A stretch of DNA of 64,000 nt from Enoplosus armatus. Its lineage: Eukaryota > Chordata > Actinopteri > Centrarchiformes > Enoplosidae. Below are positions 34,801 to 46,872 of this stretch, piece after piece. Both the position numbers and the translations under genes were made by a program. Position 1 is the first letter of the stretch. Each line of letters starts with the position of its first letter. The stretch is taken from the NCBI RefSeq assembly GCF_043641665.1, contig NC_092198.1, positions 3,384,501 through 3,448,500 on the forward strand, given 5' to 3'. Below the pieces are notes generated by a model. It saw only the letters and a list, made by a program, of their open reading frames with translations, searched no databases and was not told the origin of the DNA.

Positions 34801-34974
34801 ACATTGGGGTCCCAGAATATTCCTTGGGCGGGCACAGTCACTTCCTGGACTTTCCGCTGGTTGCCAAGCAACCTCACAGTAATGACAAGACTCAAGAAAG
34901 TGACTGGATGCGTGGCGAGAGCAATAAAGGAAGAATGGGGGGAAAAGTGGGAGTTGCACCCCAGAAAATACTCT
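31846..34974. other. Non-coding stretch, no gene recognised
   Basis: Over 3 kb of apparently single-copy DNA without microsatellites. Overlapping open frames around 32599-33089 and 33796-34173 appear in several frames on both strands and share no recognisable domain. Confidence 0.5.
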
Positions 34975-35791
34975 CAAGAACCTTGAATATTGTTTTTGAA
35001 ATTGAGGATCAGGCACACAGACGTGTTTTCACAATAAACCAAATGTTTTATTGAAATAATCCAAATAACCAAATAGGCAGGGACTGGAGCTGGTGGGAGG
35101 AAATGAATATAAACAGCTAAATGAGAGTTACTGAAACCAATCATGGGTATTAAACAGTGCTTTTTTTTCTTTCTTTTTTTTTTTACAATTATAGCTAAAA
35201 AGGCCTTAATACAAAATCTAAAACAGTAAGTGAACCCTTAAGTATCCAAACCTGAGGAAACTGAGCTGTGGCCACTTGTGGAGGGGCAGACTACACTGAG
35301 GAGAGTCCAGGGGTGCTACCGCTTACTCAACTCAGGTGCAACACAGCAACCCTCACAGCAAAACTGGTGCAATCAACATTTGTGTCCCAGTGCTTTTACT
35401 CGCATGCATAAGGTGTAGGGACGTCACCGTGGGTGCCTGGCTTCCCAAGAATATGGCACTCTGCTTCACTGAAAGAAAGGGAACTAATACAAAAAGAATC
35501 ACAAACAAACCACCCAGTTGGGTGTTTTGACAATAAAGGCGAAATAATGACAACAAAACAAACCAAACCAAACAATGAGGAGCAAAACAGCAGCAGGTGA
35601 AGCTACAAAGGGAAAACAGGAACTAACAGTGCTTCCCATGCTGCATACTAAAACGATACACTCAACTCAAAAGGTAGACAGGACGACACTGGGTTTCCAA
35701 AACAATCTGAATCCAACAACACGTCAGATAAAAACACCAAACACGACCAGCCACAACAGAGAGAAGAAAGGGGTGAGCATCGACCGTCAGA
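34975..35791 (-). other. Possible retroelement 3' end or untranslated exon on the minus strand
   Basis: On the minus strand the DNA is T-rich in short runs and lacks long open frames. It contains AATAAA (plus 35047-35052) in CAATAAAACATTTGGTTTAT, then a short GT-containing stretch. This is the layout of a transcript 3' end or an LTR R region. I have a vague memory of similar text in fish gypsy-like LTRs. No TG...CA boundary, primer-binding site or duplicate copy is visible here, so the class is open. Confidence 0.3.
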
Positions 35792-35967
35792 GGCCTGTAC
35801 CAGGACGCGGGATACTTCAGGTTTAACCCTGGACTTTCAGGGTTACGACTGTGGTTCACTTCGTACATCGCCACGGTAACTGATGCTGCACACCTAACCT
35901 GCTCCGGGAAACCCTCACCGGGGTGATAACCACCGTCGTGTGGCGAACTTGCTTCGTAGTACAGACC
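35792..35967. mobile_element. Short palindromic MITE (GGCCTGTACCA ends)
   Basis: The left end GGCCTGTACCAGGACGC (35792) pairs with the right end GCTTCGTAGTACAGACC (to 35967), whose reverse complement is GGTCTGTACTACGAAGC. Inside is CTGATGCTGCACACCTAACC followed by TGCTCCGGG. I recall this text as a very common teleost short repeat. No coding capacity. The superfamily (perhaps Harbinger) is not established, because target duplications are unclear. Confidence 0.6.
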
Positions 35968-36104
35968 CCAGGTGCCTTATATAATCTGGCTCCGATTAGG
36001 GAACTGGTTGGGAGAGGAGTCAAGCCAGGGGCTGCGTTCACTAACACTACACATGATACTGTATTCACCTGCACTAAGTGAGCATTCCTCACCCCACCTA
36101 CATC

Positions 36105-36254
36105 AAAGGAATAGTCTGGTTAAGCTAAGCTACCCTGCAGCTGGCTGTAGCTTCATATGTATTATACAGACATGAGAGTGGAATCGATCTTCTCATCTAA
36201 CTCAGAGCAAAAAAGCCAATAAGCCTTTTTCTGAAAAGGTCAAACTACTCCTTT
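36105..36254. mobile_element. Short MITE (AAAGGAATAGTCTGG ends)
   Basis: The left end AAAGGAATAGTCTG is matched by the inverted right end CAAACTACTCCTTT. The interior carries TTAAGCTAAGCTACC, GCTGGCTGTAGCTTCATATG, ACAGACATGAGAGTGGAATC and TTCTCATCTAACTC. I recall this as one of the most abundant percomorph short repeats. It lies 137 bases from the preceding MITE. An isolated similar end occurs at 2067. Confidence 0.65.
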
Positions 36255-38189
36255 CCCTCAGACTGAACATAAAGCTAATTCTAAAGGAGAAGGCCGGTGT
36301 TCCTAAACCAAAAAAGAATTAAATGAAACTGAAGAACTGCTGTCATTTAAATCAATCTGACAAACACAAACACAACACATTATAATGTAGTTGGTAATTG
36401 TGATTATTCCAACAGAAGAATTAGAACATATGTAAATCACATTATTATTAATTAACTAAAACTAAATGTGTTTCATGGATTAGTTTATAATAGTTACTGT
36501 CATTTACTGCCTTCTCTTTGATTTGATGATCAATATTAGCCTCTTTTTATGAACAAAATGAACTGTAAATAAAACAAAAATAATAATAATAAATTCTTTA
36601 AAGGCTAAACCCCCCCCCAAAAAAAGTCCTCAAAGCGCTGGCTGCTGGTTGTAATGCGTATTGCGCGACCTGCTGTAGATCAGCGTATCAATATTTTTAT
36701 CAACTTGATTCAGAAATATGGGGGACATTTAATGACATTTCTCCGAGTCTCCGCTCTACACGTGAAGAAAAACAGAGTAGTATGTTTTGTCATAAATTTG
36801 AGCTCCTGTCAGCGATGAAGATGATAAGCCGAAACACAGCTGGGGTTTCTGGTCCTTTCTCCTTGCTGCTGTTTGTTTATTGGTATGTTATCTCCAGGTC
36901 ACTTTATGGTATGTTAAACATTTGTGCGGAGCAATGGCTGGCCTTTTTGATATTGCTGTGCGATATGTTGTCTCTTCGGATGTGCTGTTATTGCCTCTAT
37001 TACGGAGATGAATGAAAAAGGGAAACAGGCCTGAGGGAAACTTATTGGGCCTCCGTTGTTCATATCTCTGTGAGAGGCCAGATGAGATGCACCAAATGAA
37101 AACCGAGCCCAATATTTCTCTTTGTGCACTCGCGTCCCGCAATTGAGAGATTAATATGTCTGCCATCATTATCATTAACCGTGTTAGAGGGACTGAGAGT
37201 TCTGGCTGTGGACTGGTTCATCTTTTTCTGCACGTTATTTCTTTTCTTCCAAGATGATGAAAAAACAAACAGAGCGTGAGTCTGACTCCATGTGAACGGC
37301 AGGAAATTCAAAGTTTGCAAAGATGACAATATACACCATTTGTCTTCATAGCTGCAGGTGAAACAAATTCAGCTAAAAGGCACTGAACCATTTTTCAACC
37401 CAAACGTCACATAGATTTATTTTATGCTGCAAATATTAAGAAACCTGATCATTATATGGCGCTGTGTCTGTTTCTGTGCACAACACAATAGAAAGTGTCT
37501 CAGGGCGATTAATGCAGCGCTCAGCTTCCTACCTGCTCGTACTGGATCAGGAGAATCCAGTTTGTCTTAGACACTTGCCTGGTGTCCTGGTTTCTGGAGT
37601 CAGCATGTCTGCCGATCTCACATGGTGATCTTGCAGTAGCATAATAGCTGCCACTGTCGTCTTACTGGACAAAGCCATCACAACGACAATAGGTACGTCC
37701 ATTACGCTCTCAGTAACGTATTTTGAGCGTTTTGATTTTACTGAAATGAAGAGAGTCCGGTCGGTCCGATCTGTTGACAAACCCCTGAATCATTTCTTGT
37801 GTGAGGAGCACTAAACTAAACTGTCATGTCTCTGGCTCCACCAGTGTAAAAAAAATATATAAATGAGTGAGTAAACCACGATTTATTATAGCTTCTCACT
37901 TTTAATACAAGTGATTACCCAACTGTGTCTGAAGAAGACCAAAATATCTTTTGAAACAGATTCAATAAAAGTGGGAGAAAACCAATGTGTTTAATAAAAC
38001 AATGTAACCCAATAACCATATAACAATATGACACCAACCGGAATACATTAGATATCATCAACATCTGTATTTGTCTTAAAACAAAGCTGAGTGTAGTAGA
38101 GCTGGTTGTTGCTTAAAATCGAGGAAATAGTTAGAAATTTGACACAATTAATATAAGACATGAAATACAGCAAGTTTAGGCTAGTCTGG
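36255..38189. other. Non-coding stretch, partly single-copy-looking
   Basis: No gene recognised. A C run lies near 36609-36618. Bases 36780-37330 look single-copy and balanced in composition, with open frames on both strands that are chance. This is a possible conserved non-coding region, not shown. Confidence 0.45.
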
Positions 38190-38532
38190 CTCACAGGATG
38201 TATTCTGAAATTTGGTGTGCTGATGGCGATAGATGAAAAGTCAGTGGATCACAAAAAATTATCACAATTCATCCTGAGAGAGACGTTAACGTCTGAACCA
38301 AATTTCATGGCAATCCGTCCTGTAGCTGTCGAGACATTTTGCTCTGAACCAAAAAATATCAACCTGATGGTGGTGCTGGAGGACAACGTCAGAGGATCAC
38401 CAAAGTTATTCATCCTGAGGGGGACATGAATGTCAATCCATCCAATAGTTATATTTCAGTCTGGACCAAGGTGGTGGAGCGACTGGCGGACACTGCCAGC
38501 CACAGAGGCACGTCATTAACATGGCTAAAAAT
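38190..38532 (+). repeat. Teleost dispersed repeat with two internal units
   Basis: It carries AAATTTCATGGCAATCCGTC, TAGCTGTCGAGACATTTTGC, GATGGTGGTGCTGGAGGA, GGATCACCAAAGTTATTCAT, then a second ATTCATCCTGAGG unit with CAATCCATCCAATAGTT and TTTCAGTCTGGACCAAGGTG, ending ATGGCTAAAAATACG. I recall this as a common percomorph repeat in which the ATTCATCCT...TCCATCCAATAGTT unit is tandemly repeated; two units are visible here. The 89-codon open frame at 38160-38429 lies in it and is not a gene. Confidence 0.7.
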
Positions 38533-40479
38533 ACGAATTGTGACCACATATGTACTGCGCGGGATATTTGTCTTGTCAGAACAATATTGGTGACAGTCTA
38601 CAAATATTAAAGCTACATGATAACTCGCAGCTTCAATAACAAGCCCCTCACCTGCACTGCTTTCATCCAGGTAATTATTATAAGCAGCGGTAGGATCAGT
38701 AGATAGAAGACAGAAGCAAGGATAAATATGAAGCTACAATCCACAACCTGAAGCCAACCATGACAGGCATCCAGGCGTCTGAGGTCACCACTTGAACGTA
38801 TTATTGAATTTTCTCCTGTGACACCTTTGCAGGGAAATAAATTAGATTCCTTTAATCTAACAATTACCTTCTCTGCATGGGCCTGTTAATATATGACCAT
38901 GGTGTTTTGGGGATAAATGTCCCGCTGTGGCTTATTAAAACCTCTATCACCTGCCTTCACTGTTGGCTGCAGAGGCCTGAGCAGAAATCTGTGGCCTGGC
39001 CCGGTCTGCTCTCTGCTTTCTACTGTTAATCTGGACCGAAGCAGCTACAGAGAGGGATTAGTAAACAGGGGAAAAGAGAGAAAATGGGGGAAGAGGGAGG
39101 AGAGAGCTGCTAATATTCAGCGGTGTGAGTTGCCTGCGGTGCAGAGTCTGCTTTCTGAGGCCTACTGACATTATCAAATGGATTGACATTTCAAATATTT
39201 GCAGTGCTCAGCGGGTCCAAATGTGGTGTAAGTGAACCATGGGCCTCCTCCTCCTCGCCGCCCAGCAAGCCATGCATGGCCATTTCATCACAAGCGCAGA
39301 AATGAGATCCAACAGCCTCTGCTTCCCAGACCTTTACAGTGCAGACAATACAATCTGAAGAGCAGGTACTTTCCTCTAAACAGGCCATTGCCCCGCACCG
39401 ACTGCAATAGCTTAAGTGCAAGAGGTGCATTTTGAAGCACGGGCGATGAATGATTAATTTAGGTCACAGTGCTAAAGCGGAGCGTACGCTATCTCCTTTT
39501 AGCTCCAGCAGATATTCCTCATGAGCGCCTGAACATCTGCGCCCTGTTTGAGGTGACAATGTAACACTAATCCACACAACCTTGGAATGAGTCTGCAGTA
39601 ATGACAGCAGAGCCTGTGGTGTGTTTCCCATCTTAAAGCTCGTACCAAAGCTGAAAAAAAAAAAAAACCCCGCTGTCACAACCACCTTAGAAAATACAAG
39701 TGCTGTGAAACTAATCTTGCCAAAACAGATTAAGCACCACGAGTGAATATGTCCCAGTTCACCCGCATGAAAAGACATCTTGGCATGGCGGAGATATTAA
39801 AAGAAAGCTAGAGATCCAGATAAGAGCAAGACAACTGACTTGTGTAACACTCAAACAGAACACAAGAGCGCCGCTGATTGAGGCGTCTAAAATGAAAATG
39901 TTTCTGTTCTAAAGTTAGCTCAATGCTGCGTCGTGTTGTCAGATAATATGAAAATAAAACAGTGCTTGTGGCTGCGGCTGCTGTCAACTCTGATGAGTTT
40001 TACATGCTGTTTTCACTCGGTGACTTCACTTTTTTAATTTGCGTCTGAGGCTCCAGCACGAGACCATTTCGTAGACCATGTAGTAGCGGCTCTGCTGGAA
40101 CTGAGCAAATATTCTATATTCAGTTTTCTTAGTTTTCAGAAGTGAAAGAGATAACTTTTTCAGGTACTGCTGCTGCATCGCCTGTCAACTAGGTACAAGA
40201 TCAAATCAGCGTCTAATCACTGGCATCAATTAGACAGATCAGTTGTGAGCGTCCAGTCTTTTCCCACACACATCCTTTATTTATACATATCAATCTGGCA
40301 TGACCGGTAGCTTTTAGTGGCTAATGTTAGCAAGTGTTAGTTAGACGCTGCTGTTGTTATTGAGCCAATTCACTGACTACTCTTCCCCATTTGTGCTATT
40401 GTTACACCATGTTTCAGCATTTTTCATCATCCCGCAATCATAACTGTTAAAGATACAAAGCCTTGTTTTAAAGCTGCAA
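38533..40479. other. Non-coding stretch, no gene recognised
   Basis: Balanced, apparently single-copy DNA, with an A run near 39654-39666. No gene or familiar repeat identified. Confidence 0.5.
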
Positions 40480-40830
40480 TTGATTTTTTTTTTTTGCCAC
40501 CGGGGAGCAGCGCAACAATCTGACATATTATCACCCTCTGAAGTTCATTTGTACCTCCTTTCCATCAACTTAAACCAGGCTGGTTCTGCAGTTGGTTCAA
40601 CCAGCAAACCCTCTAAGAACCGGCTTGCTTTTCCACAGTCTGGAGAGTCATTACATCACAGTACGCCTCCAGTTTTCTAGCAACGCTAACTTTAAGCATA
40701 ACAACGACAATGGTGGACTACAACGTCACTTTCCAAGTGTTGCTCCCGGCTTTGTGAGCCCACAGTTGCGGCGCCGCCTGCGCATGACGCAAGAGTACTT
40801 AGACAGTCACATTTGTAGGAAGTACTAAGT
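40480..40830 (+). repeat. Probable teleost dispersed repeat (AAGAACCGGCTTGCTTTTCC type)
   Basis: Blocks such as TAAACCAGGCTGGTTCTGCA then GTTGGTTCAACCAGCA, AAGAACCGGCTTGCTTTTCC then ACAGTCTGGAGAGTC, GTACGCCTCCAGTTTTCTAG and AACGACAATGGTGGACTACA resemble a dispersed teleost element that I know. Class and boundaries are uncertain. Confidence 0.45.
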
Positions 40831-41489
40831 AATTAAAACAAAGTGATCATGTGATGTTGGACATTAGAGCTGCATTAATGCGGCACTTCAACAGGGGGGG
40901 ACGAGTGATCTTTTCTTTGCCACAGTTTTGTAACGCGACATGTGCTGTTTTTGTGTTGGAAGACCTGCCATAACTTCTTATTTGTTCCTCTGTTGATGAA
41001 GCTTACTGAAGCTGACATGTGGAACAGAATAAACTATTTCATGTAGTTGTTGTGAGGTCATTGTTTGACTGAGCCTCCATCACGCCCCCCATGGGCCCAA
41101 GCAGAGCACCAGTGTCAGATAAGAAACGCAAAGCTGGCTGGCAACAAGGCAAAACATTTGAATCAGGAGAGTTCTGCAGTAGCGCATCACAAACCATTTG
41201 CTGTGGAGTTCAAAACACTGGTGGGTTGGCATGCCGGTCTGTTGCCGAGGACCACGTCAAGTAACTTCAAATCCCAGAGGTCCTTCTTTTGGTCTCTGTT
41301 GTCCCTTTTGAATTTCCTTAATTCCCTCAAGTTTATTTTGGATTTCAGACCGCTGGTTTGATTTTAACGTCCATAATGCTCTGCTCTCTGGGTTTTAAAA
41401 ATGGTGGTCGCAAAGTTAGGGTTTTGTCACGATAACCTCGCTCCAAGCCTTGGTGCCGCTGTGGAACCAGTTTTCCTTGCAGACACCTG
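40831..41489. other. Non-coding stretch, no gene recognised
   Basis: A G run at about 40894-40900. The 98-codon frame at 41065-41361 has no recognisable domain. Confidence 0.45.
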
Positions 41490-41668
41490 AAAATGAGGTT
41501 GAACCAAAACAGTAAAGTTACATTCTGTAAAACCAAAAATGAGCTGAAAGATGCTAAAACGCCCCTCAGAGCTGAAGGGAACTGCAGTCGGGTGATAATT
41601 CTCTGTGAGTTTGTCACCATAAGCGACACCTCGTTAATACAAAAATATTGATCAGTGCAGCTTTAGAT
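41490..41668 (+). repeat. Teleost dispersed repeat, family R1, copy 3 (3' part)
   Basis: It shares GCAGTCGGGTGATAATTCTC and AATACAAAAATATTGATCAG followed by TGCAGCTTTA with 13885-14266. It also contains AACGCCCCTCAGAGCTGAAG. Only the 3' half of the family is present. Confidence 0.65.
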
Positions 41669-42900
41669 AGTGGTTGCACTGTTTACTAGTGTTGCTACAC
41701 TGTGAGCTGATGAATTCCCTATTCATTTGAGTTAAGGAAGGTTCTTTTGCCAGCCGTGAGAGGTTTTCATCTTTCCTTGCCTCCACCTTTTGCTGTTTGG
41801 CCTTGTGGCTGATTTAGTGCAACCTGTAATCACCACTGGACTGTAGACTGAAGAAGAGAGAAAGGAGGAGAGAAACCGAGAGAAAGTGCGTGAGTGAAAG
41901 TACGTGAAATAGCACTCTAGTCATCAGGACAGTGACTCACACTCACATTATTACACTATGTTCCAATGAATAAATCAAGACATAGCCTGGTCCAAAAACA
42001 ACAGAGTGCAGAGAAATCCCTTTGTATTCGTCCTTCACATCAGCCTTCACTCCTACTGACGCTCTGTGAGAAGGAGTCTTACACAATTAATGCAATAATG
42101 TGAAATTAAACACCTTTACCCTGAGTGCTCATCTTTGACTAATGCATAAATTGGCATTTCGGTGCTGAATGAGACCCGGAGGTGTAATGGCTTGGATGGG
42201 GTTGATGATAGAGATTAGTCTTAACAGCAGGCAGGCATGGTCGGATCAGGCCTGGTCAAGGAGAAGCTCATCGTTAAATGCGCCTCTGGTTTTCAAATGT
42301 CCTGCATTGTACATTTAAATGCTCCTAATGAGGATCCTTAAAGAGTGAGACGGCGTTATCTCCTCCCTCAGAGGCGCCGCTGTCTCATTGTTCACGTTGC
42401 TTGGCGTGAGAGAAATCCATCAAATCTGTTGCCCCCAGGCTGTGGTATACAATTAAAATACTTCAAGACTCTGTGTGTGATTTATTCAGGAAATAAATGA
42501 GCCGTGCAGAACAACACCTGAAAACAATTACAGCCAAGACTCAGAGCGTAGTGATAGTGATATCTGTGCAGTGGCAAGGTGGAGCACCACAATCCACCCT
42601 GAAGCACTCTTTCTTTTATTAATTTTCTCTTTTATTTTGCTACTTTGGGGTCTTATGAAACATGATTAATATATCACAGAAGGCTGCAAACTGGAAGGAA
42701 GCCAGCCTGCCACTTCTGCCTGTGTTTGTCCTTAAAAACACCACAGAGGGATGCGCAGGCAGCAGATGTCATGCCAGTTTCCTGTTTGAATGTTATAGTA
42801 GATGTAGATGCAACATTATACACCGAAATAAAATGTGAGAAATGAAGAAACAAAGACTCTTAGAGAGTCCCCCCCCCCCTCATTGGATCCTCTTGACTAG
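41669..42900. other. Single-copy-looking non-coding DNA
   Basis: No gene recognised. Bases 42100-42560 have balanced composition with cores such as GACTAATGCATAAATTGG, TGCTCCTAATGAGGATCC and ATACAATTAAAATAC, suggestive of conserved regulatory DNA. A C run lies at 42869-42879. Confidence 0.4.
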
Positions 42901-43165
42901 TGGAAAAGTATTCAGACGTTCTTCCCGAGGCTGGCTGCTCTAGCGAGACCATCTGAGCGGGTATTCTCCGCCGCGGGTCTCACAGTCAACAGAGTCTGCA
43001 CCAGACTAACCCCACAGCGTGTCGACACGTTATTTCTGAATAAAAAGCCTGTTTTCAATTGATTCAATGTGTGTTAGTGTTCTATGCGTGAATCCTCATG
43101 TTCTGTTGTTGTTTGTGCCGCTATCGCACAACAATAAACACTTTCTTATAAAAAAAAAATAATAA
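42901..43165 (+). pseudogene. hAT transposase C-terminus, copy B
   Basis: In one frame from 42922 the codons read FPRLAALARPSERVFSAAG, then LTVNRVCTRLTP and QRVDTLFLNKK, with a natural stop TGA at 43060-43062. This is the hAT (Ac/ZBED-type) dimerisation signature, PSERVFS...LTPE.VD.L.FL. Compared with typical members about ten residues between LAR and PSER are missing. The 3' untranslated part to 43165 (TCCTCATGTTCTGTTG, then AACAATAAACAC and an A-rich end) is shared with copy A near 3 kb. No catalytic region is nearby, so it is a 5'-deleted dead copy. Confidence 0.8.
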
Positions 43166-45439
43166 ATTTGTTGTAGGCCTATAGGTATTTAACAAGGGTC
43201 GGCTATTGGTCAGAAAAAAATGTCAATGTCAATGACAACAGCATGGATGCATGAATATTACCAAAAGTAGCAGCAGCACATACGTACATAACACAAAAAG
43301 ACTAAAGCTGTGCTCTAATTCCATAATATTACTACCTGTATACAGGATGTGATTTCTATAAATATTTGTAGTATACTTCTGCAGAAAAGAAATCAACGTC
43401 CTTTGCCATTTTGAAAGAACAGCAAATGATAGAGCATGTGCACCGCGTGTCAATCAAACTGCGACTTTAGAAAGTCGCTGCCAATTAAACTCGACTAAAA
43501 GAGACCAAAATATCCGAGCAGCTCCTCCATTTCCTCCAAGTACTGTGGGACAATGGCGTCTATTAACTGCACACTCTAAACACTGAACACTGAGCAAAAA
43601 ATCCAGTGGATTTGGGACACGAGGTTGTCCTTAAACAGCAGTATTTTGAGATTAAATTTAATAGATTGTTTGGCTCTTTCTTGGCCAATAATTTACTTGA
43701 CTTTACTTGACTATGAGTACGCTAAGCTGGGCTCCTCCTCCTGTCTCCAGCTCCGGGTGGGGAGGCTTTTCAAAGCAAGTTTTAAATGTAAAGTACATAC
43801 GGGTTCTGTTGAGTATCAGTATGTTTACTCAGCTTTTAGCAGAATCAAGTTTTCGTAGCGCTCTGTACTGACAGTATGACCAACTGAAGCTGTCTGGTTT
43901 TACAGTAAAGCGCCAAAACTCCCAATCTGTGCTCTGAAATCTGTCATCCTGTCATCACAGAGTAAAAGTAGAAGGAGATGTCCTCCTTAACTCTTCAAAT
44001 GTTTACCTGTATATTTGCCTCCGCTGAGGAGGAGGCAGCGGACACAAAAAGAAAGAAAGAAAAGTTAAAAACGTGAGATGTACGATATGTAGAACTGTGT
44101 CAGATATATAACATATTATAAAGTGCTCAGACCAGATCGCTCCAGTGGCGTCCCCTCACTGCTCAAGAGCTGAGTTTCATAAAACACTGACATAGCACTT
44201 CCAAACTGAATGAATTTATAATAAGGTCGACATACCCGATTTTTTTCAGAGCTTTCAGTCACATCTCATGGCCATTTTTTCCAGATCAAGAGTGAACATT
44301 TAAGCTGAATTGGTTTTTAGCGAAATTCTTAATTTCCTCCCCATACATCACGGCTTTAAACAACTAGAAGAAGCACACATTAATAATTCAGCCCCACGAG
44401 CCCCTCGGAGGTCTGTCACCCAGTTGTAGTGTAAATTTGGGCTGATACCTCATGAATGTGGCAGGCACTTGTGGTCCGGCGGGCAAATCTTCAGACACCC
44501 ATTCATTAGCTGACTCAGCAGCCGGTTGGACAGGAAGCTGGCAGATTGGTCGGTTGATCCGGGAGTAAGCGACGAGGCGACTGAAGAAAAAGTAGGAGAG
44601 TGTCTCCTCTGTGATTAAAGACCGGAGATCCTGGCATGCATGATAGCCCCCCTGACCCCTGTGACCCCGGCCTAGGAGAGATAAAGTGATGGCTCTCCTT
44701 CTTCTTCTTCTCTGCTGCAGTCGTAACTCACTGGTCTCTGGTGAGAGCCTTTAACAACTTCCCTACAGCCTCTGCACCCCATCCCAACTGCATCAGTCAC
44801 CCGGGCCGGAGAGGCGGGCAGGACGCTAGGTGAAAAGAAAAAAGAGAAACAGAAGAAGAAGAGCTTTTGTATTGATTGCCGTGAAGAGAATATAGAAGGT
44901 TCAAGGTTCTACTGATGAAATGGAAATCCTTACAAAGGTGATATGATAAAAGAATTAAAAGAAAGGATTTGTCAGACTTCTAGACGGACGTGCAAAAGGT
45001 TTACACGCTCAAATCTGTTCCATTGGAGGGTTTACTGTGCACATCGTGATGCCTCATGTATATCTGTCAAGGCTTGTCATCAATTCAGATGCAGTTCAGG
45101 AAATTAATTGCGCTGTAAATGTTGATCAACACAAAATGGCCATTGTCTCAGGGAGGCCATTAGTGAGCCATTTATCAGTCTGCCCTGTCCAGTACTCAGG
45201 CCCACGCATCATTACTGCTCTGCAGCTGGACGGAGGAGCTGACTCCCTGTCGTCTGCCGACTTCAGTTGTTTTTTTTTCAGGAATTTTGTTTAGAAAGTT
45301 CAGCAGCCAAATTCACGATTTCACAAGCATGTATAGAGTCCATAATCGCGGTCAGTGATCGATTAAGTATGTTTGATCAGCATGCATCATGGCCTAAATC
45401 AGCCTAAACCTCTATGTTCAGCACCCAGTCTTGGTGCTG
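43166..45439. other. Non-coding stretch, no gene recognised
   Basis: No gene or familiar repeat identified. Bases 44440-44830 are balanced and look single-copy. Confidence 0.5.
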
Positions 45440-45530
45440 GGCAGGTGTGAGCTGCTGCTGGAAACTGATGAGAGCAGTGAGAATGATCCACAACAGTAAA
45501 GACAAACAGCTCATTGACGCTAAATCGCTT
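45440..45530 (+). repeat. Teleost dispersed repeat, family R1, copy 4 (fragment)
   Basis: CTGATGAGAGCAGTGAGAAT then GATCCACAACAGTAAAGACA matches GATGAGAGCGGTGAGAGTGA and the following bases of copy 1. A short, diverged piece. Confidence 0.45.
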
Positions 45531-46846
45531 CGTGCAAATCCTAGGTAGTAGGATTATGAGCCTTACGTTAAGCAGTTCAATACGTGGAGGGTACTACAGA
45601 GCAGCTAACGCACTGGATCAGAATGTAACATTCATTTTCTAACCTGACATTTTCTGCCATGCTTTAGATTTTTTAAGTCTTTTATCTCTTGTCAGTGCAA
45701 GAATGCCAGGTCAGCAAATTTGGGCGTCTAAATTCAATTTAGATTAACTTTGGCTGCAAAATCTGGTGGAAAATCAGGGCAGCTCACGCAGCTCTGGCAG
45801 CAGCTCAGGAGAGCACAACACACTCCCCATGTATGCATGGAGTTTTCTTCCCTGCTCTGTTTGCACCAGAGATATTACTTGACCTAGACTATTGTTTTTA
45901 CTTTGAGTTGGGATTTCAGAGAAAAACACCCCCCGTGCAATCATACCTGTGCTTTGCAGCAACAGGCCCAAAGTATTTATATGTGTTTATGACATCTGCA
46001 CCTGTCAGGAAGACAGATTTTAGTACACTGGAAGACAAAGTATACAGACATTTAAATGCATGAAAAAGGAGTCAGAAAGAGGGCAGCCATAATCTCACTG
46101 CAGTCGATGTATGAGCCCCGTGCCATGGTGGAATACTTATGGTGGTAATCTCGCTGGCGATCCAAGAGGAACGCCGAGATGATGGAATAATGCTTTATAT
46201 TGTGGAGGGGGGAGAGAGAGAACGGACAGGTCTGCATACGCTGACAAGCAGAATGTATGAAGAGAGTGAAAGAGCAGAATACAGAAGAAGCCGAAGCTTA
46301 AGCATCAGTTCGCACTCTCCCTACGGTCCAACCGAGGCCCATAATTCCCCTGGAAATCGAGGACGGGGCTCGTGGAAATGGATCACATCACTGTTGTTTG
46401 CTCATTAGACAGAAGGGAATTCAGCACAATGTTAACAACCACATCACCTTGCTCCTGTGTTTTTTTTTTTTTAAGACTTGTTTATGCAGCATACATTTAT
46501 TTTGGAGGGGTGGAGTGGGGGAGAGGATGATCCATCATGGGCTGCAGTTAATAAAATTACAGCTCACACTGCCTCGTACATCCCCTTGATTCATCACCTG
46601 CTGCCAGCGGCGTCCTGCCACACCCTATCAGTCTTGGCTACTGAAAACCTCCAGTCTGAGAGAGACTTTGGGGAAATCAAAGGCAAAAAAAAAAACCAAG
46701 TAATGTGATTTTGATTACAGTAACGTTTGGTGGCGCTTCCCCATGATGTGTGACAGTTGTAAATGCCCTGAGGAGACGGGCGGATGTGGGAGCAACTGAC
46801 CGGGAGGGCCAAGCTGGCGTTCGGTGCCACCGTCATGAGAGGACGA

Positions 46847-46872
46847 GGGGGGCGGGGTTGGGGGGGTGAGGT
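46847..46872 (+). other. Potential G-quadruplex motif
   Basis: G runs of 6, 4 and 7 bases separated by C and TT, followed by TGAGGTGG. Enough G tracts for an intramolecular quadruplex on the plus strand. Function unknown. Confidence 0.5.

Noticed and set aside
38160..38429. 89-codon open frame that looks protein-like
   Set aside because: It lies inside a dispersed teleost repeat with tandem internal units, so the frame is not a gene.
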